Assembly (NCBI GenBank): GCA_944392335.1
Contig: CALXWJ010000053.1
Coordinates: 1-33,651, forward strand
Length of the DNA: 33,651 bases
Direction of reading: 5' to 3'
Source: an uncultured Clostridia bacterium
Lineage (GTDB): Bacteria; Bacillota; Clostridia; UBA1381
Positions 1-7,578 of the stretch are shown one piece after another (the stretch's first letter is position 1; the number at the start of each line of letters is the position of its first letter). Position numbers and translations under genes: made by a program. A model generated the notes under the pieces. That model did no database searches, had not been told where the DNA came from, and was given only the letters and a program-made list of their open reading frames with translations.

Positions 1-21
1 GGCACCCCTTTGGAAACCCCG

Positions 22-77
22 GACAACAAAACAGGCGGTATGCTGCCCTCTCCGGGAGCATACCGCCGTTTGTTGTC
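22..77. repeat. Long imperfect hairpin in a GC-rich edge segment
   Basis: The arms at 22-48 and 54-77 pair almost throughout (GACAACAAA, then GGCGGTATGC, then CCC, with small bulges) around a short TCTCC loop. The first 100 bases are 61% GC, far above the AT-rich genes that follow. No T-run follows the stem on either strand, so it is not a standard intrinsic terminator. It may be the tail of a neighbouring mobile element or a structured RNA end; that is inference. Confidence 0.6.
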
Positions 78-139
78 AGCAGCCCGTTTCACGGTCTGCG
101 TGTAGTTCCTTGTAAACTGACCTAAAAAGGAGTATATAT

Positions 140-547
140 ATGTCGGTTTCAAGCATAAAAGCAACATTATATTGTGATATTAAAAAAGTGTGGGATGTCG
201 TTACAGATGTTAGAAATTATCCTACATGGCGCAGTGATTTAAGCAAAACGGAAATTTTAAATGAATATCAGTTTATTGAATATACGAAAAGCGGATATGC
301 CACAACATTTACTATCACTTTGACAAAGCCGTACAAACAATGGGAATTTGACATGGATAACAGCAACATAAGTGGTCACTGGGTCGGTGTTTTTTCACAA
401 GATGGAGATATTACAACGGTTGCATTTACCGAAAACGTAAATACAAAAAAATGGTTTTTAAAGCTGTTTGTCCGTTCTTATTTAAGAAAACAACAGAAGC
501 AATTTATTGCAGATTTAAAACTGAATCTACATAGAAAAGAGGAATAA
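140..547 (+). CDS. SRPBCC (START/Bet v1-like) family protein
   Basis: A 135-aa cytoplasmic protein with the look of the SRPBCC helix-grip fold. It opens with a beta strand, has an early helix (D-I-K-K-V-W-D-V-V-T-D-V), then the family-typical N-Y-P-x-W near residues 27-30, a run of alternating strands, and a C-terminal amphipathic helix. Such proteins bind hydrophobic ligands in a central cavity; the ligand here cannot be read. There is no signal peptide. An AAAGGAG ribosome site precedes the ATG. The next gene starts 2 bases after its stop, so the two are probably co-transcribed. Confidence 0.8.
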   Translation: MSVSSIKATLYCDIKKVWDVVTDVRNYPTWRSDLSKTEILNEYQFIEYTKSGYATTFTITLTKPYKQWEFDMDNSNISGHWVGVFSQDGDITTVAFTENVNTKKWFLKLFVRSYLRKQQKQFIADLKLNLHRKEE

Positions 548-549
548 AC

Positions 550-1068
550 ATGAAAAAGAAATTATTAATAGCAATTTTAGCTGTTATAATTTGCATTATT
601 GGAGTTTTCGCATATAATTTTTGTTTAACCTCAAATGGTGATACTGTTGAAAGCAGAGAAAAAATACTAAACAAGGCAATTTCAAGAGGAAATGACTGGA
701 CTATAGCAAAAGAAATTGAACTGGACGGTTATATTATTAGTGGAGCGTATAGTACAGACAATAAATCTACACTTGCAATTTTCAAACCGGCCGGAAATAG
801 CAGTTATGAATTTCTTACATCAATAAATCGAAATAGTGAAGATATTATTATTGGTGGTTCAGTAATAAATGGTAATTGGTATGATTTAATCTGGTTTAAT
901 GGGGCAAAAACAGAACATGCGGAAATTACATATACAATTAACGGAGAAATACAAGATACATTATGGCGCGATACTAAAAATATGGATATTATCTATTTTG
1001 AAAATCCAGAAAAAGAATACTCCATTCATGCTGTTTACTATGATAGTAACGGAAATAAATACGAATAA
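550..1068 (+). CDS. Membrane-anchored or secreted protein of unknown function
   Basis: A 172-aa protein with a K-rich start and one hydrophobic segment (about residues 4-24), so it is exported or tethered by its N-terminus. The rest is a soluble, beta-rich domain with an I-N-G-N-W-Y-D-L-I-W-F stretch near residue 110. There is no lipobox cysteine right after the hydrophobic stretch; a Cys at about 25 (N-F-C-L-T) does not fit the lipobox well. An AGAGGA ribosome site lies 6 bases before the ATG. I do not recognise the family. It follows the SRPBCC gene by 2 bases. Confidence 0.8.
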   Translation: MKKKLLIAILAVIICIIGVFAYNFCLTSNGDTVESREKILNKAISRGNDWTIAKEIELDGYIISGAYSTDNKSTLAIFKPAGNSSYEFLTSINRNSEDIIIGGSVINGNWYDLIWFNGAKTEHAEITYTINGEIQDTLWRDTKNMDIIYFENPEKEYSIHAVYYDSNGNKYE

Positions 1069-1128
1069 AAAACTTGTAAATTTAACATCGTAATTCTATT
1101 AAGAAATAGATATAGGAGATGATAACTT

Positions 1129-1620
1129 ATGAGAAAAATATTGTATGTCTTGACTGTAATTATTATAATTTTTACTCTTTCAGCTTGCGGTTCAAGAAGT
1201 TCGCAGGATATAGTTTCTGATGAACTTGATATTAATGCATCCACAGGAATTGAATTGTCAAACGAAGATACTCATGGCGGGTTTCACGGTGACGGTACTA
1301 CCTACATTGCGCTTAGTTTTGATGATGATACAGTATTAGATGAGATTAAAGAAAACTCGAACTGGAATGCATTCCCTCTTGACAAAACTGTACAGGCTTT
1401 AGTTTACGGAATATCTGATGAAACAGGCAGCATTGGTCCATTTTTGACTGATGGGAATGGTAATGTATTGGTGCCGGAAATAACGAATGGTTTTTACCGT
1501 TTAATTGATCGGCATACGGACAAAGGCACAGATATTTTGAGTCGTACATCGTTTAATTTTACCGTTGGATTGTATGATACTGATACAAACACGCTGTATT
1601 TTTGTAAGCTTGATACTTAA
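1129..1620 (+). CDS. Putative lipoprotein, unknown function
   Basis: A 163-aa protein with a clear lipoprotein signal: charged start, hydrophobic core, then the lipobox L-S-A-C with Cys20 as the predicted lipidated residue, followed by G-S-R-S-S. The mature domain is acidic and rich in Asp and Thr, with no motif I recognise; it would sit on the outer face of the membrane. A GGAG site at 1115-1118 precedes the ATG. It is co-directional with its neighbours and may be part of a long read-through unit. Confidence 0.85.
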   Translation: MRKILYVLTVIIIIFTLSACGSRSSQDIVSDELDINASTGIELSNEDTHGGFHGDGTTYIALSFDDDTVLDEIKENSNWNAFPLDKTVQALVYGISDETGSIGPFLTDGNGNVLVPEITNGFYRLIDRHTDKGTDILSRTSFNFTVGLYDTDTNTLYFCKLDT

Positions 1621-1647
1621 TATATGATATTCTGAGGAGAATGTTTT

Positions 1648-1821
1648 ATGGATACTGTTTTAGCAATATTGTTTGGGGTGTTTATATATTTTGTTTTTTG
1701 CCTTATTATTGCAGGTTTGCGTGCTCTGTTTTCCAAACCGAAAAAAAGAAAAGATAATTTCAAAAAAACTTTTTGGTGTTTTTTCCTTGAAACATTTAAT
1801 CCTTTTCAGTGGTTTAGTTAA
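1648..1821 (+). CDS. Small membrane protein, 57 aa
   Basis: A short frame from ATG 1648 to TAA 1819-1821. A GAGGAGA ribosome site at 1634-1640 supports this start. The protein begins M-D-T-V-L-A-I-L-F-G with one long hydrophobic segment (about residues 4-28), then a basic stretch K-P-K-K-R-K and an aromatic tail ending F-Q-W-F-S. It is likely a single-pass membrane peptide with a cytoplasmic tail. Function is unknown. Size and position match the other tiny membrane genes in this chain. Confidence 0.65.
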   Translation: MDTVLAILFGVFIYFVFCLIIAGLRALFSKPKKRKDNFKKTFWCFFLETFNPFQWFS

Positions 1822-1864
1822 TTATAATTTTTTTATGAAATTGATTTAATAAAGTGAGGCAGCT

Positions 1865-2512
1865 ATGAGCTTTTTAAAAAATGTGAGAACTCCTGAAAAA
1901 AGGTATCCGGTAAAAAAACAGATTGCTATTACAGTAGGTGTTTTATTGATTGGGATATTGCTTGGAACATTTTCGAAATTTTTGGATTACAGACAGGCAG
2001 AACTTCCGTCATTTCTGATGTCTGTGGATCAAGCTTTAAACTTACATAATTTTCTGGGAGTTTTTGCACCGTGGATCATTATTGCAGTATATATTTCCGT
2101 AAAAAGTGATACGCCGTTAAGAGCCGGAATAAATGTATTTATCTTTTTTGCGGGAATGGTTACGAGTTATTATCTGTATTCCAATTTTGTCGCAGGTTTC
2201 TTCCCGCGCAGTTATGCTATGACGTGGGGCGCTTTAAGTTTAATTTCGCCTATTTTAGCATTTATCTGTTGGTATGCAAAAGGTAAGGGATGGGTTTCAT
2301 TAATTATTTCATCGGGGATTTTGGCGTTTATTATTAACAGCACACTTTCATATGGAATGTGGTATGTTGACATTCCATCATTGCTGCACTTGGTAATGTT
2401 GATTTTAGGAATAGTGATTTTGCGCAGATCAATAAAAGAAACTGTTTGTATTATTGGAATTTCAGTACCCTTTGCTATTATACTAAAGATGATAATACCA
2501 TTTTGGATTTAA
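1865..2512 (+). CDS. Multi-pass membrane protein (possibly DUF6518)
   Basis: A 215-aa protein with about six or seven membrane segments after a basic cytoplasmic start (E-K-R-Y-P-V-K-K). Features include G-I-L-L-G-T-F near residue 33, F-A-P-W-I near 68, and S-Y-G-M-W-Y near 162. The pattern resembles small DUF6518-type membrane proteins, but this is from memory and uncertain. No transport or catalytic motif is visible. A GTGAGG site precedes the ATG. Confidence 0.75.
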   Translation: MSFLKNVRTPEKRYPVKKQIAITVGVLLIGILLGTFSKFLDYRQAELPSFLMSVDQALNLHNFLGVFAPWIIIAVYISVKSDTPLRAGINVFIFFAGMVTSYYLYSNFVAGFFPRSYAMTWGALSLISPILAFICWYAKGKGWVSLIISSGILAFIINSTLSYGMWYVDIPSLLHLVMLILGIVILRRSIKETVCIIGISVPFAIILKMIIPFWI

Positions 2513-2564
2513 TAAATAATTGTTAAAGTTTCAAAACTTAAATTACAGGAAAAGAGGGATAAAC

Positions 2565-3362
2565 ATGGATACAACATATATTGTAAATTTCTATAACAAT
2601 TATGACGAAGACAACCGTTTAGCCTTAAGGCATGGTTCTGTTGAGTTTTTAACGACAATGAGATATATAGAGAAATACTTAAAGCCGAACAGTAAAATTA
2701 TTGAAATTGGTGCAGGTACAGGACGGTATTCTCATGCATTGGCACGTCAGGGATATGAAGTGGACTCAGTAGAACTGGTGGAACATAATATAGAGGTATT
2801 TAAAAAGAATACCCTGCCAAATGAGTTAATTACTATCCGGCAAGGCAATGCGATGGACTTATCTGAGTTTGGTGATAATCAGTATGATATCACTCTGCTT
2901 TTGGGTCCGCTCTATCATCTTTACGATAAAGAGGATAAGCAAAAGGCGCTTAGCGAAGCGATTCGTGTAACAAAGCCTGGCGGGGTTATATTTGCCGCTT
3001 ATGTGCTATCGGACGGATGTCTTCTTGATGAAGGTTTTCATCGCGGGAATATTAATGTGAAAGATTATATTAGGGACGGGCTGATTGACGGCAAAACTTT
3101 TACAACGAAATCGCAGCCAAAGGATTTGTTTGAACTTGTCCGCAAAGAAGATATTGATGATTTAATGTCTGCTTTTTCCGTTACACGGCTTCATTATGTA
3201 GCAACTGACGGCTGTGCACTTTTTATGCGAGAGGCAATTGATGCAATGGATGATGAAACATTTCAGTTGTATTTGAAATACCACTTTTCCACTTGTGAGC
3301 GTGAAGATTTTTTGGGCGTTTCAAGCCATGCGGTCGATATATTTCAAAAAAATCCGGTATAA
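2565..3362 (+). CDS. Class I SAM-dependent methyltransferase
   Basis: A 265-aa cytoplasmic enzyme with the Rossmann methyltransferase fold. Motif I is I-E-I-G-A-G-T-G-R at residues 46-54. The acidic end of strand 2 is Glu70, motif II lies around G-N-A-M-D (94-98), motif IV is Y-D-I-T-L-L-L-G-P-L (108-117), and the post-motif is T-K-P-G-G (136-140). The methylated substrate is unknown. ATG 2565 was chosen because an AGAGGG site (2553-2558) lies 6 bases before it; an in-frame TTG 45 bases earlier has no such site. It sits between a membrane protein and a GNAT gene. Confidence 0.92.
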   Translation: MDTTYIVNFYNNYDEDNRLALRHGSVEFLTTMRYIEKYLKPNSKIIEIGAGTGRYSHALARQGYEVDSVELVEHNIEVFKKNTLPNELITIRQGNAMDLSEFGDNQYDITLLLGPLYHLYDKEDKQKALSEAIRVTKPGGVIFAAYVLSDGCLLDEGFHRGNINVKDYIRDGLIDGKTFTTKSQPKDLFELVRKEDIDDLMSAFSVTRLHYVATDGCALFMREAIDAMDDETFQLYLKYHFSTCEREDFLGVSSHAVDIFQKNPV

Positions 3363-3383
3363 AATGGGTTTGGAGTGAGCTTG

Positions 3384-3827
3384 GTGGAAATTAAAGAAGT
3401 AAAAGAAAACAAAAAACAATATCTATCTCTTCTACTGTTGGCAGATGAGCAAGAGAACATGATTGACCGTTATATTGAAAAAGGAACCATGTACATATTG
3501 AACGATAACGGTGTGAAATGCGAGTGTATCGTTACAGATGAGGGATTCGGAATTCTAGAAATTAAAAACATTGCAACAGTCCCGACACATCAAGGAATGG
3601 GCTATGGCAAAGCCTTGATATCATTTATTGCAGATCACTATAAATTAAAGTATGATGTTTTGCAGGTTGGGACAGGAGACGTTCCGTCTACCGTAGGATT
3701 TTATAAGGCGTGCGGATTTGAGTATTCCCATAAACTCAAAAACTTTTTTACCGATAATTATGATCATCCTATATATGAAGATGGTGTGCAATTGGTTGAT
3801 ATGATTTACTTAAAAATGAAGCTATAA
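3384..3827 (+). CDS. GNAT family N-acetyltransferase
   Basis: A 147-aa GNAT enzyme that would transfer an acetyl group from acetyl-CoA to an amine. The acetyl-CoA pyrophosphate loop is visible as Q-G-M-G-Y-G at about residues 70-75 after the strand I-A-T-V-P. A typical motif B follows at V-G-F-Y-K-A-C-G-F (104-112). GTG 3384 was chosen because GGAGTGA (3372-3378) sits 5 bases before it; GTG 3375 lies inside that ribosome site. The substrate is unknown. It follows the methyltransferase gene closely. Confidence 0.9.
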   Translation: MEIKEVKENKKQYLSLLLLADEQENMIDRYIEKGTMYILNDNGVKCECIVTDEGFGILEIKNIATVPTHQGMGYGKALISFIADHYKLKYDVLQVGTGDVPSTVGFYKACGFEYSHKLKNFFTDNYDHPIYEDGVQLVDMIYLKMKL

Positions 3828-3851
3828 ACCAGAATTATTGAAGGTGTTGTT

Positions 3852-4814
3852 ATGATAGAAATATTATTTAGCGAAAGTGCTGCCGCAAGTCTTTCGGTTG
3901 CGGCTTGCAATGGTAAAAATATAGGCGGAGTCAGTTCTGCAATTATTGTGGGTGAAGACGGAGAAAGTCAGGCTTCAAATCAGGAAGAAATTCAAAAAAT
4001 GATTCGGGAGCATGAAGAAAAAGAACGTATAAATTGGGAAAAAGCAATTCCTATTGAAATCGACCGCAAAGATATTCTTTGTTTTCCAGTTGCGCTGAGT
4101 ATTGGGGATATTACAGAACAAGAGTTAGGAAAGCAACGTAATGCGGCACTTCAAAAGCTTATGAGCATTTATCCTGACGATATAAAACCGGCGGCTTTAG
4201 AGATGATAGACACTGCAAAAAAAAGTTTAAAGGAGTTGTTTAAATGCACTGAAAAAGGAGAAGCAATCAGAGTTTGGACAAGCGATATTCCGGATGAAGC
4301 CTGCGGATTTTGTTGGTTAATAGATCAGTTAAAGTCTATCGGCTTTGAAAATCTTGATATTACATATGTAAAGCTTCCGGATTTTCATGTAATGCCTGAT
4401 GGTACAGTTGTACTATACTCAGGCTGGGGCGAAGTAGCTCCGCATCAGTGGGGACATTTGGCATCTTATGGGCAAAAACTTCCCGTTAACTATATGTATG
4501 CCTTATCTTTTCGTTGGCAGCAATTAAAAAAAGAAAATGCACCGCTTAGAGCTGTGGTTAACCGTCAGCTCGTAAGTGTTCCCGAAACCTTTTATGATTC
4601 ATTTATTCTTCGTGAATTGGAGGATCAGGGTGATGAGTTTATGGAAGCAAATTTAATAGGAAAAGTTATTGGAAAGTATTCAATTGGGATATCGGATAGT
4701 CTTATTGCTTTGAGGATAGATAGTTTTATAAATGACGGTATGTTAAAACCGATAACACAGGCAAAGCCTGAAGATCCTTCTTATCACAGAATGCTAAGAA
4801 AGGTTGAAAGATAA
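3852..4814 (+). CDS. DUF1835/DUF3658 domain protein
   Basis: A 320-aa soluble protein. The N-terminus has the DUF1835 signature F-S-E-S-A-A-A-S-L (residues 6-14) and continues with W-T-S-D-I-P-D-E-A-C-G near 143-153. The C-terminal third has the DUF3658 pattern, from L-R-A-V-V-N-R-Q-L-V-S-V-P to a predicted helical end with I-G-I-S-D-S. The two domains occur together in many Bacillota proteins; their biochemical role is not established to my knowledge. The next small gene starts 5 bases after the stop, which suggests translational coupling. Confidence 0.88.
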   Translation: MIEILFSESAAASLSVAACNGKNIGGVSSAIIVGEDGESQASNQEEIQKMIREHEEKERINWEKAIPIEIDRKDILCFPVALSIGDITEQELGKQRNAALQKLMSIYPDDIKPAALEMIDTAKKSLKELFKCTEKGEAIRVWTSDIPDEACGFCWLIDQLKSIGFENLDITYVKLPDFHVMPDGTVVLYSGWGEVAPHQWGHLASYGQKLPVNYMYALSFRWQQLKKENAPLRAVVNRQLVSVPETFYDSFILRELEDQGDEFMEANLIGKVIGKYSIGISDSLIALRIDSFINDGMLKPITQAKPEDPSYHRMLRKVER

Positions 4815-4818
4815 TAGT

Positions 4819-4983
4819 ATGGAAAAAATTTTACTTATCTTGGCAATTATCTTTATGGTTTTCACGTTTGCCGGCACAGGTTATGTAATCTACAATCACG
4901 GAACAGTAAATGCAGGATACGCTGCTATTCCTATGGTGCTTGCCCTTGCCTGTTTAGCGGGATATAGAACCCTAAAAAGGTAA
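4819..4983 (+). CDS. Small membrane protein, 54 aa
   Basis: ATG 4819 lies 5 bases after the DUF1835 stop, and the frame ends at TAA 4981-4983. The protein starts M-E-K-I-L-L-I-L-A-I and has two hydrophobic segments (about 3-24 and 32-48) joined by a Y-N-H-G-T-V-N-A-G-Y loop, with a short basic end Y-R-T-L-K-R. The ribosome site is weak, so translation may depend on coupling to the gene before it. It looks like a conserved two-pass small protein of unknown role. Confidence 0.7.
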   Translation: MEKILLILAIIFMVFTFAGTGYVIYNHGTVNAGYAAIPMVLALACLAGYRTLKR

Positions 4984-5002
4984 GGTATAACGGAGGTAGA
5001 AA

Positions 5003-5233
5003 ATGAAAAAGTTAAATAATTTTCTAAACATTCTAATAGGTACATTTATTGGCGTATTTATTGGACATGGAATTTATGTGTACTATGATTTTAAAACACA
5101 TCCTGATTTATATGCTATGAATTCTGCACCTTGGTATACAAGTATTTTGGTGTATGGAATATTTACGCTAGTCGTTATTTTAGTTGTTATTATTGCAAAA
5201 ATCTTAATCAAGAGATACGTGACAAAGCATTAA
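5003..5233 (+). CDS. Two-pass small membrane protein, 76 aa
   Basis: Starts at ATG 5003 behind a GGAGG site. Segments at about residues 8-27 and 48-68 are hydrophobic. They flank a polar loop with Y-D-F-K-T-H-P-D-L-Y and S-A-P-W-Y-T, and the protein ends with a basic tail (K-R-Y-V-T-K-H). The loop resembles a widespread unnamed family of Bacillota small membrane proteins, by memory only. No function can be assigned. Confidence 0.8.
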   Translation: MKKLNNFLNILIGTFIGVFIGHGIYVYYDFKTHPDLYAMNSAPWYTSILVYGIFTLVVILVVIIAKILIKRYVTKH

Positions 5234-5360
5234 CATCTTTTGTAACTTAGCAAATACAAATAATAAAGAATAATCAGCATTTTAAAGTATAGCTACATAA
5301 GTTTTTGGAAGAAATGATATCTGATATATCCCCAAACAGTTTCTACGGAGGAAAAGTGAA

Positions 5361-5702
5361 ATGGAACACGGTGATTATATTGCAGAGTGTTGTGATTATT
5401 ACGAATGGCGAGAAATTATGGCAGAGGAATTGTCCTCTGCTAGCGCATTTGAAATTCATTGCTGGAATGAAGAACATGAGTGTATTGATCTTGCTATGCA
5501 GTTTGGAAGCAGAAAAGATTACAAATGGGACTATGGTATAGTTATAGCAGGAGAAGTCAATCCGAAATTTATAAATTGGCTAATGGGGTTGCCAAAACCT
5601 ATCGATACTGAGATTTATAACAAAATGACACCGTTTTTCACTATCGCTTTGGATAATGGATTTTGCTCAGCGCATTACGGAACAGAACTATCGAAAGAAT
5701 AG
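5361..5702 (+). CDS. Hypothetical cytoplasmic protein, 113 aa
   Basis: A soluble, acidic 113-aa protein with several Cys residues (C-C-D-Y-Y-E-W near residue 10; H-C-W-N-E-E-H-E-C near 33-41) and no membrane segment. A GGAGG site at about 5347-5351 precedes the ATG. I do not recognise the family. It abuts the next gene, whose likely ribosome site overlaps this stop codon, so the two are probably translated together. Confidence 0.75.
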   Translation: MEHGDYIAECCDYYEWREIMAEELSSASAFEIHCWNEEHECIDLAMQFGSRKDYKWDYGIVIAGEVNPKFINWLMGLPKPIDTEIYNKMTPFFTIALDNGFCSAHYGTELSKE

Positions 5703-5711
5703 GTGAATCAA

Positions 5712-6098
5712 ATGTTTATGAAATTCAAATCAAACGAAGAAAGGCGTGCTTACGGCGGTTCTGATTTCATCGAAATACAGTATTGCACACTGCCAAATGG
5801 AACTTTAGACAAAGAAATTGTGGATGCAGTCCATAATTGGGATTTATCGTCGCTTTTTATATTCGGAGATGATTTTCAAAGGTTTTATAATGAATACAAA
5901 GAAATCATCGGCAACGGTCTTTACAGTAATTTGCATGAAGGATCCATTGATTATTGTGGAATCAATTATTACAGCCGTGAAAAAACAATAAAAATAATTG
6001 AACGATTGAAAGAACGTAAACCTGAGGAATTTGAAATCTTACTTGATTGGCTGCTTAGCGACTTAAAGTATAATGGGTTTTACATTTTAGGAGTATAA
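5712..6098 (+). CDS. Hypothetical protein, 128 aa
   Basis: A soluble protein opening M-F-M-K-F-K-S-N-E-E-R-R-A-Y, with a central aromatic-rich part (F-I-F-G-D-D-F-Q-R-F-Y-N-E-Y) and a helical end. ATG 5712 was chosen because AGGTG (5701-5705), overlapping the previous stop, lies 6 bases before it; GTG 5703 is inside that site. The family is not recognised. It is probably coupled to the gene before it. Confidence 0.75.
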   Translation: MFMKFKSNEERRAYGGSDFIEIQYCTLPNGTLDKEIVDAVHNWDLSSLFIFGDDFQRFYNEYKEIIGNGLYSNLHEGSIDYCGINYYSREKTIKIIERLKERKPEEFEILLDWLLSDLKYNGFYILGV

Positions 6099-6125
6099 TT
6101 TAATTTATTTAAAGGAGTGTTTGCG

Positions 6126-6470
6126 TTGAAAAAAGTAAAAATAACGGTTTTAAAAACCACTTTTGATAAAGAATTAGCGGAAGAATATGGTGCAGATGGA
6201 TTAACAGCATGCCCTATGATGAAAGAAGGACAGGTATTTTATGCGGATTATGCAAAACCGGATGGCTTTTGTGATGAGGCATGGAAAGCAATTTATCAGT
6301 ATGTTTTTGCACTGTCGCACGGATCGGATAAAGAACTGTTTTATTATGGCGACTGGATCAGAAAACCGGGGGTTGCAATATGCAGCTGTAATGACGGTCT
6401 AAGACCTGTTATTTTTAAGCTTGAGGCAACCGATAAAAATTCAGAAATAGATTATACTCCGGTGAGATGA
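6126..6470 (+). CDS. TIGR04076 family protein
   Basis: A 114-aa protein with the features of TIGR04076 proteins: K-V-K-I-T-V-L-K near the start, then C-P-M near residue 31, F-C-D-E-A-W, and the conserved C-terminal block I-C-S-C-N-D-G-L-R-P-V-I-F. Two Cys in I-C-S-C and one in C-P-M could bind a metal, but this is inference. The start is taken as TTG 6126 because AAAGGAG (6111-6117) ends 8 bases before it; GTG 6117 overlaps that site. The function of the family is not known to me. Confidence 0.85.
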   Translation: MKKVKITVLKTTFDKELAEEYGADGLTACPMMKEGQVFYADYAKPDGFCDEAWKAIYQYVFALSHGSDKELFYYGDWIRKPGVAICSCNDGLRPVIFKLEATDKNSEIDYTPVR

Positions 6471-6488
6471 CCTGAAGGAAGTGAATAT

Positions 6489-6659
6489 ATGTGGATATAT
6501 TTTATACCTGTTATAATATGTGTTGTTATTTCATTGTTTTCAAATAAAATTGATGATTATTTTCAATGCAACAAAACACTTAAAAAAGTTATAATTACTT
6601 TTTCCTGTGGAATAATAGCGGTCTGTATGATTGCTGCTGTATTACCTGTGATTTTGTAA
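6489..6659 (+). CDS. Small membrane protein, 56 aa
   Basis: ATG 6489 follows an AAGGAAGTG ribosome site by about 5-7 bases; the frame ends at TAA 6657-6659. It encodes two hydrophobic segments (about residues 2-18 and 34-55) separated by a polar link S-N-K-I-D-D-Y-F-Q-C-N-K. It is likely a two-pass membrane protein. No homology is recognised. It is the third tiny membrane gene of this size in the chain. Confidence 0.65.
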   Translation: MWIYFIPVIICVVISLFSNKIDDYFQCNKTLKKVIITFSCGIIAVCMIAAVLPVIL

Positions 6660-6687
6660 AGCGTATCTATAAAGGAGTCCAATAAAG

Positions 6688-6978
6688 ATGAAAGAAAAAT
6701 GGAAAAAAGGTATCGAAATTATAGTAGAATCCATTAACTTTATAATAATTACATATGCTCTTTCAAGTATGGCTATGTCTTTTCGTACAAGCCAGGTATA
6801 TATCTTGTTTTTTGCATCAAATGTATGGTTGATTGGACGATATGGAACACAATTAAAAAAAGCCACAGGAAGCTGGTTGCTGACTGCAATTATATTTTGC
6901 CTCAGCTTCGGGGTTTTCTGCCTTATTACATACTTTGCAGGATATATTGACGGTAATATTGTTCAGTTTAATAAATAA
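6688..6978 (+). CDS. Membrane protein, 96 aa
   Basis: A small protein with a basic start (M-K-E-K-W-K-K-G) and three probable membrane segments at about residues 12-31, 37-52 and 63-85. A basic G-R-Y-G-T-Q-L-K-K link lies between the last two, and there is a polar end. An AAAGGAG site precedes the ATG. Function is unknown. It ends 12 bases before the kinase-like gene and is probably co-transcribed. Confidence 0.78.
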   Translation: MKEKWKKGIEIIVESINFIIITYALSSMAMSFRTSQVYILFFASNVWLIGRYGTQLKKATGSWLLTAIIFCLSFGVFCLITYFAGYIDGNIVQFNK

Positions 6979-6990
6979 GAGGGATAATTT

Positions 6991-7485
6991 ATGAAACAAT
7001 TATATTTAATAGGTGGCACAATGGGAGTTGGTAAAACAGCGGTATGTCAAAGATTAAAAAGGCTTTTGCCAAACAGTGTATTTCTTGATGGGGACTGGTG
7101 CTGGGATTCGGATCCGTTTTGTGTTACAGAGGAAACAAAGAAAATGGTGATAGATAACATATGTTATCTTATCAATAATTTTATACGATGCTCCGCATAC
7201 AATAACATTATTTTTTGCTGGGTGATGCACGAGCAAAGCATTATTGATACTATATGTAATAAGCTTAATGTTGAGAACTGTAATGTAAAAACTATCTCTT
7301 TATTGGCTGATGAAAAGAACTTAAGAAAGCGTATACAGGGAGATGTTAATGCGGGAATACGATCTGTTGATGTGCTAAACAGAAGTATTGCCCGTATGCC
7401 TCTTTATGAAAAATTAAACACTATAAAAATAAACACCAATAATAAATCCATAGCAGAAATTGCAGACGAGATTACAAAACTTTAA
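6991..7485 (+). CDS. P-loop kinase-like ATPase
   Basis: A 164-aa single-domain P-loop protein. The Walker A loop is G-G-T-M-G-V-G-K-T at residues 8-16, followed by F-L-D-G-D-W-C-W-D near 31-39 (a likely acidic substrate-binding strand as in small-molecule and nucleotide kinases). A lid-type basic stretch (N-L-R-K-R-I-Q-G-D) is near residue 110. It probably phosphorylates a small molecule, but the substrate cannot be read. The AGAGGG ribosome site is good. It is the last of the short soluble genes before vanZ. Confidence 0.82.
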   Translation: MKQLYLIGGTMGVGKTAVCQRLKRLLPNSVFLDGDWCWDSDPFCVTEETKKMVIDNICYLINNFIRCSAYNNIIFCWVMHEQSIIDTICNKLNVENCNVKTISLLADEKNLRKRIQGDVNAGIRSVDVLNRSIARMPLYEKLNTIKINTNNKSIAEIADEITKL

Positions 7486-7578
7486 TAATAACAACCGAAT
7501 TTATATGATTGGATACGAATTGTAAATATAAAAGTTTTGGGATTAAGCAAATTACAATTAAAAATAGGAGAAATTTTT

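Noticed and set aside
22-77. Hairpin as an intrinsic terminator
   Set aside because: No T-run after the stem on either strand, and the gene it would terminate is not in the window; kept as a repeat only.
5305-5541. 78-codon plus-strand frame overlapping the 113-aa hypothetical gene
   Set aside because: It starts with no good ribosome site and overlaps most of a gene that has a GGAGG site and a more plausible composition.
7512-7525. Possible BceR-type site before vanZ (TGTAA at 7521-7525)
   Set aside because: The left half reads GATAC instead of TNACA, so the inverted repeat is not there.
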